The notes beneath the pieces were generated by a model. It saw nothing but the letters and a program-made list of their open reading frames with translations. It made no database searches and was not told the origin of the DNA. Below are positions 24,454 through 32,173 of a stretch of 36,255 nucleotides of DNA, piece after piece (position 1 is the first letter of the stretch; the number at the start of each line of letters is the position of its first letter). The stretch is from Bacteroidales bacterium (GTDB lineage: Bacteria > Bacteroidota > Bacteroidia > Bacteroidales > Muribaculaceae). The stretch lies in NCBI GenBank assembly GCA_019416425.1, contig DXXK01000048.1:1-36255 (forward strand). The letters run 5' to 3'. Position numbers and translations under genes: made by a program.

Positions 24454-25671
24454 TTATCTTCTGCGTCCTGATTTCGGAGTTTTGCCGAGACGGGATGCGG
24501 CTGCGCGGGCGCATCTGCGGGCACGTTCAATCTCTTCCTCGTCCTTGCGGTCTCGCCGGTTGTCATCGTTGGATGAACCGCCTCCGCCGCTGCCGGTTGA
24601 AACGGTATCAAGCGTGGTTAGACCAACGAACAGAGCAACCGCCATGTCGGTAAGCTCCTGCCAGTTTACAATCGCGCGGTAGTCAAACTCATCGTCGAAT
24701 ACCTGCATGACATCGTTGGGAATGTAGAACTGAGTAGTTCTGCCTCTATGCGTAAGCTCGTATCTCGATGTCCCTTCTTGCCAAGAGGTGTAATCCAGAA
24801 CTTGTTTGTCAGGAGATACAACAGGCTTTGATACAACAGGCGCAACCAGCTTTGTGCCGGATTTCTTAACAGGCTGAGCCGACTTAACTGCGGACTGACT
24901 GTGAAGTTTATTCCATGTGTTTTCAATCCTCGAAGCCGTCAGCTTTCGACCTGTGCCAAGTTCGGATGCCTTGAATCGGGCTTTGCCTTTGCCGATAGAA
25001 TAACCATAAGGGCCTTTCTTGCCGGGACGTATCATAATAGTATAACCTTTTGCCCGGATCCGTGCTGCATAATCATTCCACGACCATGACGGCATGGCAC
25101 GAAGGATTTCCATAAGATCGTCGGCAATCTTGTCGGCGTTTATCCTGTGAATCTCGGCTGCTGTTATCCAGCCTCGCTGAAGAGCCACGTTCTGAGCCGC
25201 TTCCTGTGCGCGGATATGAATGTTGTGGTCGTTGTTGGTCTTGCCGAAGCGGTCTTTCCGGCACACTGCGGCGTGGAGATGCGGGATGCCGCTGTCGGAT
25301 TCATAATGAAGCCAGACCGTGTAGATGCTGTTTACAATGTTTGTCTTATGCGAATACACCTTGCCGTTTTCATCCTCCAGCTCTATCTTGTCGAACTCCC
25401 TCACAAAGTCGTCCCACAGCTTCTGCCACTCCTGCATCGTGAAATTTTCGGTGTGCTCTCCGCCTGGACAAATTTCCATGCGTATAACACTTTTCTTCAT
25501 CGGCGCACCGGCTTTCATCATATCCCAGATGCCCATTGCGTCAAGTTCACAAGGGAGAAGATTGTCCTTGACACGATAGATCAATTCCGGATTTTCCTTG
25601 TTCTTCGACTCGCCGGATATGTATCTTATACAGTTGATGCCGTGACTTATCGATGCTGCTTTCGCTACCAT
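24454..25671 (-). CDS. Relaxase/mobilization nuclease (MobA/VirD2-like)
   Basis: A 405-residue relaxase (PF03432-type). The N-terminus MVAKAASISHGINCIRYISG carries the region of the catalytic residue, and the metal-binding histidines are in GIPHLHAAVCRKDRFGK. The middle has WSWNDYAARIRAKGY and GPYGYSIGKGKARFKASELG. The C-terminal third is variable, with a Gly/Ser linker and a basic, Arg-rich tail (RRCARAAASRLGKTPKSGRR). It should nick the inner IME at oriT and lead the strand into a helper conjugation channel. Its start overlaps the MobC-like gene's end by 7 bp, showing coupling. A catalytic Tyr is not certain from inspection. Confidence 0.87.
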   Translation of the reverse strand: MVAKAASISHGINCIRYISGESKNKENPELIYRVKDNLLPCELDAMGIWDMMKAGAPMKKSVIRMEICPGGEHTENFTMQEWQKLWDDFVREFDKIELEDENGKVYSHKTNIVNSIYTVWLHYESDSGIPHLHAAVCRKDRFGKTNNDHNIHIRAQEAAQNVALQRGWITAAEIHRINADKIADDLMEILRAMPSWSWNDYAARIRAKGYTIMIRPGKKGPYGYSIGKGKARFKASELGTGRKLTASRIENTWNKLHSQSAVKSAQPVKKSGTKLVAPVVSKPVVSPDKQVLDYTSWQEGTSRYELTHRGRTTQFYIPNDVMQVFDDEFDYRAIVNWQELTDMAVALFVGLTTLDTVSTGSGGGGSSNDDNRRDRKDEEEIERARRCARAAASRLGKTPKSGRRR

Positions 25672-26090
25672 GACGGTTCCTGTTCCTTGTCCGTTTCAGA
25701 TGATGTTCCCGGTACGCGGTTCGGGGAAAAATATCTGTTGATTATATCGGTGATAAGTTCCGCAGTCTTATGGAGGCGACCCAACGCCTCGGTCATCCAC
25801 GGCTGGTTGCGGAACATCGCCATGCGTTCGTGCTGCGGCATGGCGTTCAGCATCGAGATATATTTGGCATAGTCGCTGCGGGCGATTATAAGCTCGTCGC
25901 GGACTTTGGTCTGCGCAAATGTCAGACTGGCTTTCGGTTTGTAGCCGTAGGCCCGTGACAGCAGGTATTCGCTGCGGTTCATCCCGCATTGGGCGGCGAG
26001 GCCCTCTATCCGTTTCCTCTGCGATTCGCTCACTCGAAATGACATGGTGGAACGGCGGCGTTCTCCACCGTTTTCATTAGATTGGTTCAT
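25665..26090 (-). CDS. MobC-like relaxosome accessory protein
   Basis: A 141-residue protein beginning with a ribbon-helix-helix-like segment (RRSTMSFRVSESQRKRIEGL, then AAQCGMNRSEYLLSRAYGY), followed by a helical region (LHKTAELITDIINRYF) typical of bacterial mobilization (MobC) proteins. It should bind oriT DNA and assist the relaxase, with which it overlaps by 7 bp. Upstream lies the 274-bp candidate oriT, the usual position. Confidence 0.82.
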   Translation of the reverse strand: MNQSNENGGERRRSTMSFRVSESQRKRIEGLAAQCGMNRSEYLLSRAYGYKPKASLTFAQTKVRDELIIARSDYAKYISMLNAMPQHERMAMFRNQPWMTEALGRLHKTAELITDIINRYFSPNRVPGTSSETDKEQEPSW

Positions 26091-26364
26091 CGGAAGTTAT
26101 AAGTTGGTTATGAGAATCGTATAAATGATACTGATTATTATAAAGGTCATCGGTGCGAGCCTGCGAGCGGCGTCCCGTTGCCCTGTGCGGCAACGCAAGA
26201 GAGCCGTATGTGCAGTGACCGACAGGGAGTGTAATACAGCGGCATATCTTGCAACGAAATCCCCGTTTCCTGCTTCCCCGAAGCTTAAGACATACGGCTA
26301 ACCGTGCGGCTAACTATGAGGCATTGTGCACCCCGGAGGATTCACCGTATAGGGTGACGGAAGC
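26091..26364. other. Candidate oriT of the inner IME
   Basis: The non-coding gap upstream of the mob genes has several inverted repeats: GTTGCC/GGCAAC (26177-26194), AGCCGTATGT/ACATACGGCT (26202-26211 and 26290-26299, perfect 10 bp), the tandem CGGCTAAC pair (about 26294-26313) and TCACC/GGTGA (26342-26357). Position and structure fit an origin of transfer. The nick site cannot be assigned. Confidence 0.5.
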
Positions 26365-26802
26365 TCAATCCGCATTGAAAAAGACGGGATTGCGGATATA
26401 AGGCTTGTCAGGGCGGCTCCAGCCCAGTACGGAGGGGAATGTCATCACCGATCCTACAAGTGAACGGTCAGTGTAGATAAGCCCAGCCTGTTCCATCCTG
26501 TCAAGGAGATTGCGCAATCGGGTACGGTTCATCTGCCATTGCTCCGCGAGGCGAAGCTCCGAATACTGCGCCTGTCCCGGTCGCAATGCCAGAGGGCGGC
26601 GGAAGTCGTTTGACACTTTCGCATTTACAGCCATTCTTGACAGCAGGTCATAAAAGAGGACTGTGTTGCTTACCTTGTCGCCGCGTTTGTTCTCGGTGGT
26701 GCCGCTAAGCAGATTCATCACCTCGGTAGTCATTCTGAAAGTAATTATTTCAAAGCGCGACGGTATTTGAAATTTGTATGTTTCCTTGGATTGTTTGTTC
26801 AT
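26365..26802 (-). CDS. Winged-helix-like accessory protein of the inner IME
   Basis: A 145-residue protein starting MNKQSKETYKF (an ATG at 26829 would add nine residues). The central part (LAEQWQMNRTRLRNLLDRME, QAGLIYTDRSLVGSVMTFPS) looks like a winged helix with a beta wing, as in replication initiators or small regulators. No catalytic motif is visible. Such genes are often found between xis-like and mob genes of Bacteroidales IMEs; a role in replication or control of transfer is possible but unproven. Confidence 0.65.
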   Translation of the reverse strand: MNKQSKETYKFQIPSRFEIITFRMTTEVMNLLSGTTENKRGDKVSNTVLFYDLLSRMAVNAKVSNDFRRPLALRPGQAQYSELRLAEQWQMNRTRLRNLLDRMEQAGLIYTDRSLVGSVMTFPSVLGWSRPDKPYIRNPVFFNAD

Positions 26803-26935
26803 GTTTCCTTGTTTGCGTAGGTAGTGCAACCAAAGCGTTGCCGGATAGAAGAGACTGTATATGATGAAATTAATTTGAGATTATTTCATGTGTATTCTCC
26901 CATCCGCACAACACTCCGGTTCACGGTTAAAACTG

Positions 26936-27412
26936 TTACTTCCCTGACATTGATGAGTTGTAGAACTGTATCATCCTCACGCCCTCGTCAATGTCGGTCT
27001 TGCATCGTGCGATTTCACTGACGGTGAACATCGCCGCCGTCATCTCCTCTTTGTCAAGGTATCGGATAGCCGATTTGACAAGTTGACGGGCCCGCGCCTG
27101 ACGGTGTTCCGAAAGTTCCTGCACGGACATCTCCTTCCTGTTCGTTCCGGCGTTGAGATAGAGATTGAGACGGTGACGGTCGGAACCTTTCACAGCCGAC
27201 GCTTCCTGATTGCCAACGCCGATTGCGATACACGCCGCAAACGCGTCCGCCTCATGTATGCCGAGCGAGGATAACAGTTTGCGCTCAATCTGAATTATCT
27301 GCGATTCTTCAATCGTTTTGCTCTTTCTCTCCTTACGGGGAAGTGCCGGAGCATCCATCGCTTCTATGGTCTGTTCCACATTCTGAATAGTAGGTTTAGT
27401 CGTTTCTGTCAT
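26936..27412 (-). CDS. Conserved-looking hypothetical protein of the inner IME
   Basis: A 158-residue protein that I do not recognise. The first 35 residues are acidic/basic and probably disordered. The rest is predicted helical (IIQIERKLLSSLGIHEADAF, RQLVKSAIRYLDKEEMTAA, FTVSEIARCKTDIDEGVRM). No signal peptide or membrane helix. It is 18 bp downstream of the excisionase-like gene and likely cotranscribed with it, which suggests a function in element regulation or maintenance. Confidence 0.65.
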   Translation of the reverse strand: MTETTKPTIQNVEQTIEAMDAPALPRKERKSKTIEESQIIQIERKLLSSLGIHEADAFAACIAIGVGNQEASAVKGSDRHRLNLYLNAGTNRKEMSVQELSEHRQARARQLVKSAIRYLDKEEMTAAMFTVSEIARCKTDIDEGVRMIQFYNSSMSGK

Positions 27413-27430
27413 GATTTATAAGAATTTTGG

Positions 27431-27670
27431 TTATGGTCTGATACTGTTTTTGAGGATGTAGGCCTGTGCCTGACTTTCGATTTCCTCGTCCGTTGCGACA
27501 CGGACACTGCGCTGCCACCTGTCGAGGTCTTCGGGGTCGAAGTAGCAGAGCTTGCCTCCCGGCTTGTAGTACGGGATGACACGGCGCATCATCAGCTTGT
27601 AGAGATAGCTGAGTTTGATTCCGAGGTATTCGGCCGCCTCGGTCGGCGTCAACATACTTGGTTTTGTCAT
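27431..27670 (-). CDS. Excisionase-like HTH protein
   Basis: A 79-residue protein of the excisionase/HTH_17 type: LTPTEAAEYLGIKLSYLYKL, MMRRVIPYYKPGGKLCYFDP and DLDRWQRSVR are the standard fold (helix-turn-helix, wing with Pro-Gly-Gly-Lys, C-terminal helix). It is encoded downstream of the two integrases on the same strand. It probably acts as recombination directionality factor or regulator for excision of the inner IME. Confidence 0.82.
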   Translation of the reverse strand: MTKPSMLTPTEAAEYLGIKLSYLYKLMMRRVIPYYKPGGKLCYFDPEDLDRWQRSVRVATDEEIESQAQAYILKNSIRP

Positions 27671-27724
27671 TAAAATTCCTGTTGATTATGAAATTATTTG
27701 TGATTGGTTTTCTTGTTCGGACTG

Positions 27725-27732
27725 CAAAGCTA
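27725..27732 (-). promoter_or_regulatory. Promoter of the xis-like operon (-7 box)
   Basis: On the minus strand this reads TAGCTTTG, matching TAnnTTTG, about 55 bp before the start of the excisionase-like gene. Confidence 0.5.
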
Positions 27733-27961
27733 TAATACAGGAATGGAAAACATGAGAAGATGGCTGCATAAGCCCTTGTCTTTTAAGCTTATCTATGAAA
27801 ATCGCAAAATCGGCACCTTTTTCCGGCACTCATTCACACGGTAACAGTGATTGACAGATGAAATGGCAGGGCAAGAAAAATCCCCATGCCGGACAAGGCA
27901 CAGGGAAGAAATTTCAATTCATGTCGGTAGTTCCGCAAACAAGGTACAGCGGCTGAAAATT

Positions 27962-29119
27962 CTATAAGTGGTTCTGCTCTTCAAAAGCCTTGTCAATCCG
28001 GCTCACGGCATCATCTTTCTTCTGGTCAACAATTTTTCCGTAGATCTGAGTAGTTTTCACATTGGCGTGACCAAGAAGCTTCGATACTGTATAAAGGTCT
28101 GCGCCGAGTGTCAGCAGCATGGTAGCGAAGGTATGCCTTGATGTATGGAACGTGACATGCTTTGACAGTCCGGCTTCCTTCGCCCATGCTTTTATAAGGT
28201 CATTCAGATACTGTCCTTTCGGAAGCCGTGCAAAAACATTGTCGCTGTCGGCGGCATCGCCGCGCTCCGGCATCCATGCCGTCGCCTGTTTTGAAAGGGG
28301 CAGGTAGATAGGCGCGGCGGTTTTCTTCATGACGATTCCGACTCGCCAGATGTCACCGTCGCGCACAAGGTCTTTCCATTTGAGCGCATAAACATCGCTC
28401 AAGCGCAGACCGCAGTAGCATGAGAACATGAAGGCGCGCTTGACAATCTCATGCGAGCACTCAGTGGCTATAAGAGTCCTGATTTCGTCGATTGACAGGT
28501 ATTCCCTCTTGCTTTCGGGTGCCTTGATACGTTCTTGCGGTGTCAGCCGGTTGACAGGATTCTCGGGAATCACATCAGCCTGCACAGCGGCGTTGAGTGC
28601 GGAATTGAAGATGCCGAAATAGCTACGCTGGGTATATGGGGCAATCGGTTTGCCTTGTGCAGTACGGTAATCATTGCGTAAAAAATCGATAAAGCCGAGA
28701 ATAAACTCCTTGTTGACATCCTTCATTCTGACTCCTTTTCGATACTGTTCAAGTAACCGTTTGACTTTCTTGACAATCTTCATGCCCCGTGCGCCGTTCT
28801 TCTCTCTGTCTTCCTTATAGGTGTCGAGCCAGTCGGAAACGAGGATGCCGGCACGTTTGGAAACGTGGCGCAACGAAGCCCTATCTTCGGTAAGCTGGAT
28901 TATACGTTGTGACTTTATCTTCTCGGCTGCCGCCATTGTGGTGCGATTCTGTTCCTTGATATTGGCGTTCAGTTCGGGGAGAATGTAGAGCTTCAGGTAT
29001 TCGTAGCTTCGATTGCCGTCAACATAGATGTCAAGGTATATCGACTTTGAGCCGTTGGCGAGCTTCTTGAATCGCATCCTTACCGGCTCCTTTAGTTTAG
29101 TAGTTCTTGGTCTTGCCAT
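27962..29119 (-). CDS. Tyrosine recombinase/integrase (inner IME, copy 1)
   Basis: A 385-residue tyrosine recombinase. Residues 1-100 form an arm-binding region (ARPRTTKLKEPVRMRFKKLA), about 105-200 the SAM-like core-binding domain, and about 210-380 the catalytic domain. Catalytic motifs are CYCGLRLSDVYALKW (Arg), FHTSRHTFATMLLTLGADLY (H-x-x-R), KLLGHANVKTTQIYGKIVD (His, Tyr nucleophile). It appears intact. It is the downstream member of a tandem pair; the upstream copy starts 82 bp away and the two are clearly related but not near-identical. It may act with its partner at different half-sites or in excision. Confidence 0.92.
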   Translation of the reverse strand: MARPRTTKLKEPVRMRFKKLANGSKSIYLDIYVDGNRSYEYLKLYILPELNANIKEQNRTTMAAAEKIKSQRIIQLTEDRASLRHVSKRAGILVSDWLDTYKEDREKNGARGMKIVKKVKRLLEQYRKGVRMKDVNKEFILGFIDFLRNDYRTAQGKPIAPYTQRSYFGIFNSALNAAVQADVIPENPVNRLTPQERIKAPESKREYLSIDEIRTLIATECSHEIVKRAFMFSCYCGLRLSDVYALKWKDLVRDGDIWRVGIVMKKTAAPIYLPLSKQATAWMPERGDAADSDNVFARLPKGQYLNDLIKAWAKEAGLSKHVTFHTSRHTFATMLLTLGADLYTVSKLLGHANVKTTQIYGKIVDQKKDDAVSRIDKAFEEQNHL

Positions 29120-29201
29120 TGGAGAGTTGTATTATAAGAGGTAAAAATTGAATAATTATATGGATGATTTATCGGACTGATTGAAAAATTCATTGCGTCA
29201 G

Positions 29202-30326
29202 CTACCATTCGATGCCGTCGGCGAGACATACGGTGTTGTCCTTTGCCTCGTCGATAATCCTGGCGTATATCTGGGTAGGCTTCACGCTGGAATGTCCGAG
29301 CATCTTCGACACCGTATAAATGTCGGTTCCCAAAGTCAGCAGCATTGTTGCGAAGGTATGCCTTGAGGTATGAAAAGTGACGGTCTTGGTTATCCCTGCG
29401 GCTTTCATCCACCTCTTCAGATGATGGGAAATAGACGGTCTTTTAAGAGAAGGGAAAACAAATTCGCCAGTCTTTTCCGGCATCCATTTCATCGCCTGTG
29501 CGCTCAACGGTATATGTAGGACACGTTGGTTCTTGCTTGCCACGATTCCGATTTTCCACCGCCCGCCGTCATTGGTGATGTTTTCCCATTTGAGGCTGAT
29601 TACATCGCCCAATCGCAGTCCGCAGAAACATGAAAACAGGTAGGCACACTTGACGGTCTCGTTCCTGCAAGGAGTGGCTATAAGAGTTTTGACCTCGTCA
29701 ATCGTCAGGTATTCGCGTTTGCTCACATCATTCTTTGGCTTCTCATTTCGAGATAGGCAGTTCCACGGATTAGAGCCGAGTCGGTCAGCTTGCACAGCCA
29801 TATTGAGCGAACAAGAGAGGTAACCACAAAAATTGAAAATTGATTTCGGACTGAGCTGCCTCCCTTGTTTGGTAAGGTACTCATTGCGAAGATACGTTAT
29901 AAATCTCAGACAGAAATCCTTGTCAACATCCTTGAGTTTTGTCGTATCGTCAAACTTTGCGAGAATTTTACGGTAGCACCTGATGCGGGGAATTGCTTTG
30001 ATGCCGCGCCGCTCCTGCTCGTCGATAAAAAAGTCAAACCACTCCAGCATTGTAACCGGATGCTCTTCTGCAACAGGAGCTGTCTTCGATGAAAAATATT
30101 CGTCGATTCGCTGATGCAAGAGGTCATTCGCCTTGCGCATGGTGCGGGCGTTTTCCCTTCGGGCTTTCTCGTTTGTCTCGGCTATGAGGAACAGCCCCGT
30201 GTTCTCATAGTGATGCTTCCCGTCATAGAAATGGTCGATAAGTATTGCCTTGCGGTCACCTGCCCGTTTCTGGAACCGCAGGTTTATCGGCACGTTCCCG
30301 GCTATTTGTTTCCTGTTTCTTCCCAT
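29202..30326 (-). CDS. Tyrosine recombinase/integrase (inner IME, copy 2)
   Basis: A 374-residue tyrosine recombinase with the same domain layout as its neighbour. Catalytic motifs are CFCGLRLGDVISLKW (Arg), FHTSRHTFATMLLTLGTDIY (H-x-x-R) and KMLGHSSVKPTQIYARIIDE (His, Tyr nucleophile). It is the gene nearest to attR, starting 274 bp from the crossover, the usual place for the integrase that made the insertion. A TAACTTTG -7 box lies at 30422-30429. Both members keep all catalytic residues, so neither is an obvious relic. Confidence 0.93.
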   Translation of the reverse strand: MGRNRKQIAGNVPINLRFQKRAGDRKAILIDHFYDGKHHYENTGLFLIAETNEKARRENARTMRKANDLLHQRIDEYFSSKTAPVAEEHPVTMLEWFDFFIDEQERRGIKAIPRIRCYRKILAKFDDTTKLKDVDKDFCLRFITYLRNEYLTKQGRQLSPKSIFNFCGYLSCSLNMAVQADRLGSNPWNCLSRNEKPKNDVSKREYLTIDEVKTLIATPCRNETVKCAYLFSCFCGLRLGDVISLKWENITNDGGRWKIGIVASKNQRVLHIPLSAQAMKWMPEKTGEFVFPSLKRPSISHHLKRWMKAAGITKTVTFHTSRHTFATMLLTLGTDIYTVSKMLGHSSVKPTQIYARIIDEAKDNTVCLADGIEW

Positions 30327-30421
30327 ATTGGAGAGAGGTTTGTGTATTAGAAAAATTCAATATAAATTCGTGACACGTTTCCGATGTTTTCTTATTCTTA
30401 ACACGGTATCTGTCAGTACGG

Positions 30422-30429
30422 CAAAGTTA
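30422..30429 (-). promoter_or_regulatory. Promoter of the tandem integrases (-7 box)
   Basis: On the minus strand TAACTTTG matches the -7 consensus and lies about 95 bp before the integrase ATG. The rest of 30327-30587 is AT-rich and I see no gene in it. Confidence 0.5.
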
Positions 30430-30587
30430 CAAAATAAATCCCAAATCCATCTCACTTTGGGAAACAAAAATGACACTTAAAAGCGCAATTCTCGGAAATC
30501 ATCGGAAATTGCTTAAAATTATAATAAACTAATATTAAGATATTTAATTACACTTACCCTCCCATCGTTTCTCTTGTTTTCGCTATA

Positions 30588-30609
30588 ATGGGTATTAGGC
30601 AACACCCAT
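30588..30609. other. attR of the inner IME
   Basis: ATGGGTATT and AACACCCAT form an imperfect inverted repeat (8 of 9 pairs) around AGGC. TAGGC at 30596-30600 matches the copy at 5847-5851. Left of it is element DNA, right of it the DUF3987 frame resumes with GGC AAC ACC (Gly-Asn-Thr). Confidence 0.8.
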
Positions 30610-31773
30610 CACGCCGGGGCTATGGCAGGATGGAAAGAATATGCTATTCTTTTCGTTGCCCTTGTCGGATGTCCCGGAGTGTGCAAGAGCCATCCGCTGA
30701 GTTATGTCATGCAACCGCTCATCGACCACGACGCGGAGAAAGCGGCACAGTTCGCAGAGGCGTTGAAACGCTACAATGCTGCGATGGAGCTGCCGCCGAA
30801 AGAACGTGTTCCAAACGGCTACGACCTCAATCCCGTCGAGCCGCACCGCATCCGCTTCATGATGCAGGATGTGACCAACGAGGCGGTTCACCGCATATTG
30901 TCGGAAAACTGTCGTGGACTGATTCTGATGTATGACGAGCTTGCCGGATGGGTCAAGAACTTCAACCGCTACAACAACGGCTCTGAATCGGAGTTCTGGA
31001 TGTCGGTGTTCAACCACAAGGTTGCCATGTCCGACCGCAAAGGCAGTCAGAGCGGCGTGTTTATCCGCAATCCGTTCCTTTGCGTAATCGGAACTATCCA
31101 GCCGAAGGTTTTGACCGACCTTGCCGCCGGAAACCGCAACGCCAACGGATTCATGGAGCGCATACTCTATGTATTCCCGTCCGACCAGACGAAGCCTAAA
31201 TGGAACCGGAGCCGCCGGATGCCTTCTTTTGACATCGCGGCAGAGTGGCGCAGCATCCTTTCCCGGCTTATCGACATTGTTCCTAAGGTGGATGCAGACG
31301 GCGAAATAATATCCGAGGATGTTCTTTTTTCATCGGACGCTCTTGACCGCCTTTATCAGTGGCAGAACGAGCAGACCGACCGTTGCAACGCTGACGGCAG
31401 CGATACCCTTACCTCCATCGCAAGCAAACTCGAAATCTACGCCATCCGCTTTTCTCTTTTGCTGGCTCTCGCTGATTGGGCGTGTGGCAGTGAGAAGAAA
31501 CAGATTGATGTGGACACTGTGCAGAGGGCGATACGCCTGACGGAGTACTTCCGTTCGACAGCCTCAAAGGTTCAGGGCATCATCAGCGAGGATGCCCTGA
31601 CTGAGATGCAGCTCTCGGTTCTCTCGGAGCTTCCCGACGGCTTCACTACCGCCGAGGGCGTTGCCATCGCCGGAAAATGCGGCATGTCGGAGCGCAGTTT
31701 CAAGCGGTTCCTCCGGGACAGGAAAGGCGTTATGTTCGCCCGTTCCTCCCACGGAAACTACACCAAATTATAA
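30601..31773 (+). pseudogene. DUF3987 primase-like protein, C-terminal fragment
   Basis: The remaining 390 codons of the interrupted DUF3987 gene. From NTHHAGAMAGWKEYAILF it runs through the P-loop-like LVGCPGVCKSHPLSY, the Walker B-like LILMYDELAGWVKNFNR, SEFWMSVFNHKVAMSDRKG, FLCVIGTIQPKVLTDLA and a helical C-terminus (MSERSFKRFLRDRKGVMFAR). An in-frame ATG at 30622 would allow a 383-residue product that keeps the ATPase core but lacks the first ~130 residues; whether it is expressed is unknown. Fusing 5480-5851 to 30601-31773 restores a 514-residue protein. The family is linked to replication or priming of Bacteroidales mobile elements. Confidence 0.88.
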
Positions 31774-32173
31774 ACATTTCCCCTTGGCATTGTCGTCACT
31801 TTGGCATTTTCAACGGAGATGCCGAAGCACCACGTTTGTGCCAAAATGACGAAAGTGCCAGGGGGTAAATCCAAAACAGAAAACCAGTGAAACATCCTTT
31901 TTTCATCGCCGTAACCATTGCAGTCAGTGCAACGGTTATACCGGTGCATCACTGCTATGGCAGTGCAGTACCATCCGTGCAGTGGCGGCACGGAAATTAC
32001 GCCATCCGGAAATTCCTTAGTAGCATATTAGGGAATTTTCCGAGCCGCCTATCGTTCCGATACGCTGAAAATGTCCCCAATATGCCAAAGAGGTCAACCC
32101 CTTTGGAATCCCCGGAACGGCTTAACAGGAAGCCGTACACTCCGATTGCTCCGCAACTTAACCCAGTCCGCCT
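31774..32173. other. Candidate oriT/origin of the outer IME
   Basis: A 400-bp non-coding gap between DUF3987 and mobV, the position of oriT in NBU elements. It starts with a long imperfect inverted repeat (31785-31806 against 31839-31860, 19 of 22 pairs). Further elements are CACTGC/GCAGTG (31950-31965), several GCAGTG copies around it, and a GGAAATTCC/GGGAATTTTCC inverted repeat near 32009-32042. A nick site cannot be assigned. Confidence 0.5.
31785..31860. repeat. 22-bp imperfect inverted repeat after DUF3987
   Basis: The left arm 31785-31806 and right arm 31839-31860 match at 19 of 22 positions with a 32-nt loop. Each arm contains two TTTGGCA/TGGCA-like ends around TCGTCA. It begins 11 bp after the DUF3987 stop. 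Confidence 0.7.

Larger units (their letters stand above)
5851..30600. mobile_element. Inner IME (~24.75 kb) carrying a galactan PUL
   Basis: The element interrupts the DUF3987 gene of the outer IME; excision between the TAGGC copies removes 24,749 bp and restores a 514-codon frame. From left to right it holds a helicase-gene fragment, the galactan PUL (6546-24357), then on the opposite strand a relaxase, a MobC-like protein, a candidate oriT, two accessory proteins, an excisionase-like HTH protein and two tandem tyrosine integrases next to the right end. It encodes mobilization functions but no mating-pair formation genes, so transfer would need a helper conjugative element. Confidence 0.85.

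Noticed and set aside
25147..25872. Plus-strand frame of 241 codons opposite the relaxase and MobC-like genes
   Set aside because: It spans two genes on the other strand that have clear family motifs, and its own translation has none.
30595..31017. Minus-strand frame of 140 codons over the DUF3987 fragment
   Set aside because: It crosses the att junction and mirrors conserved DUF3987 codons; it is a shadow.
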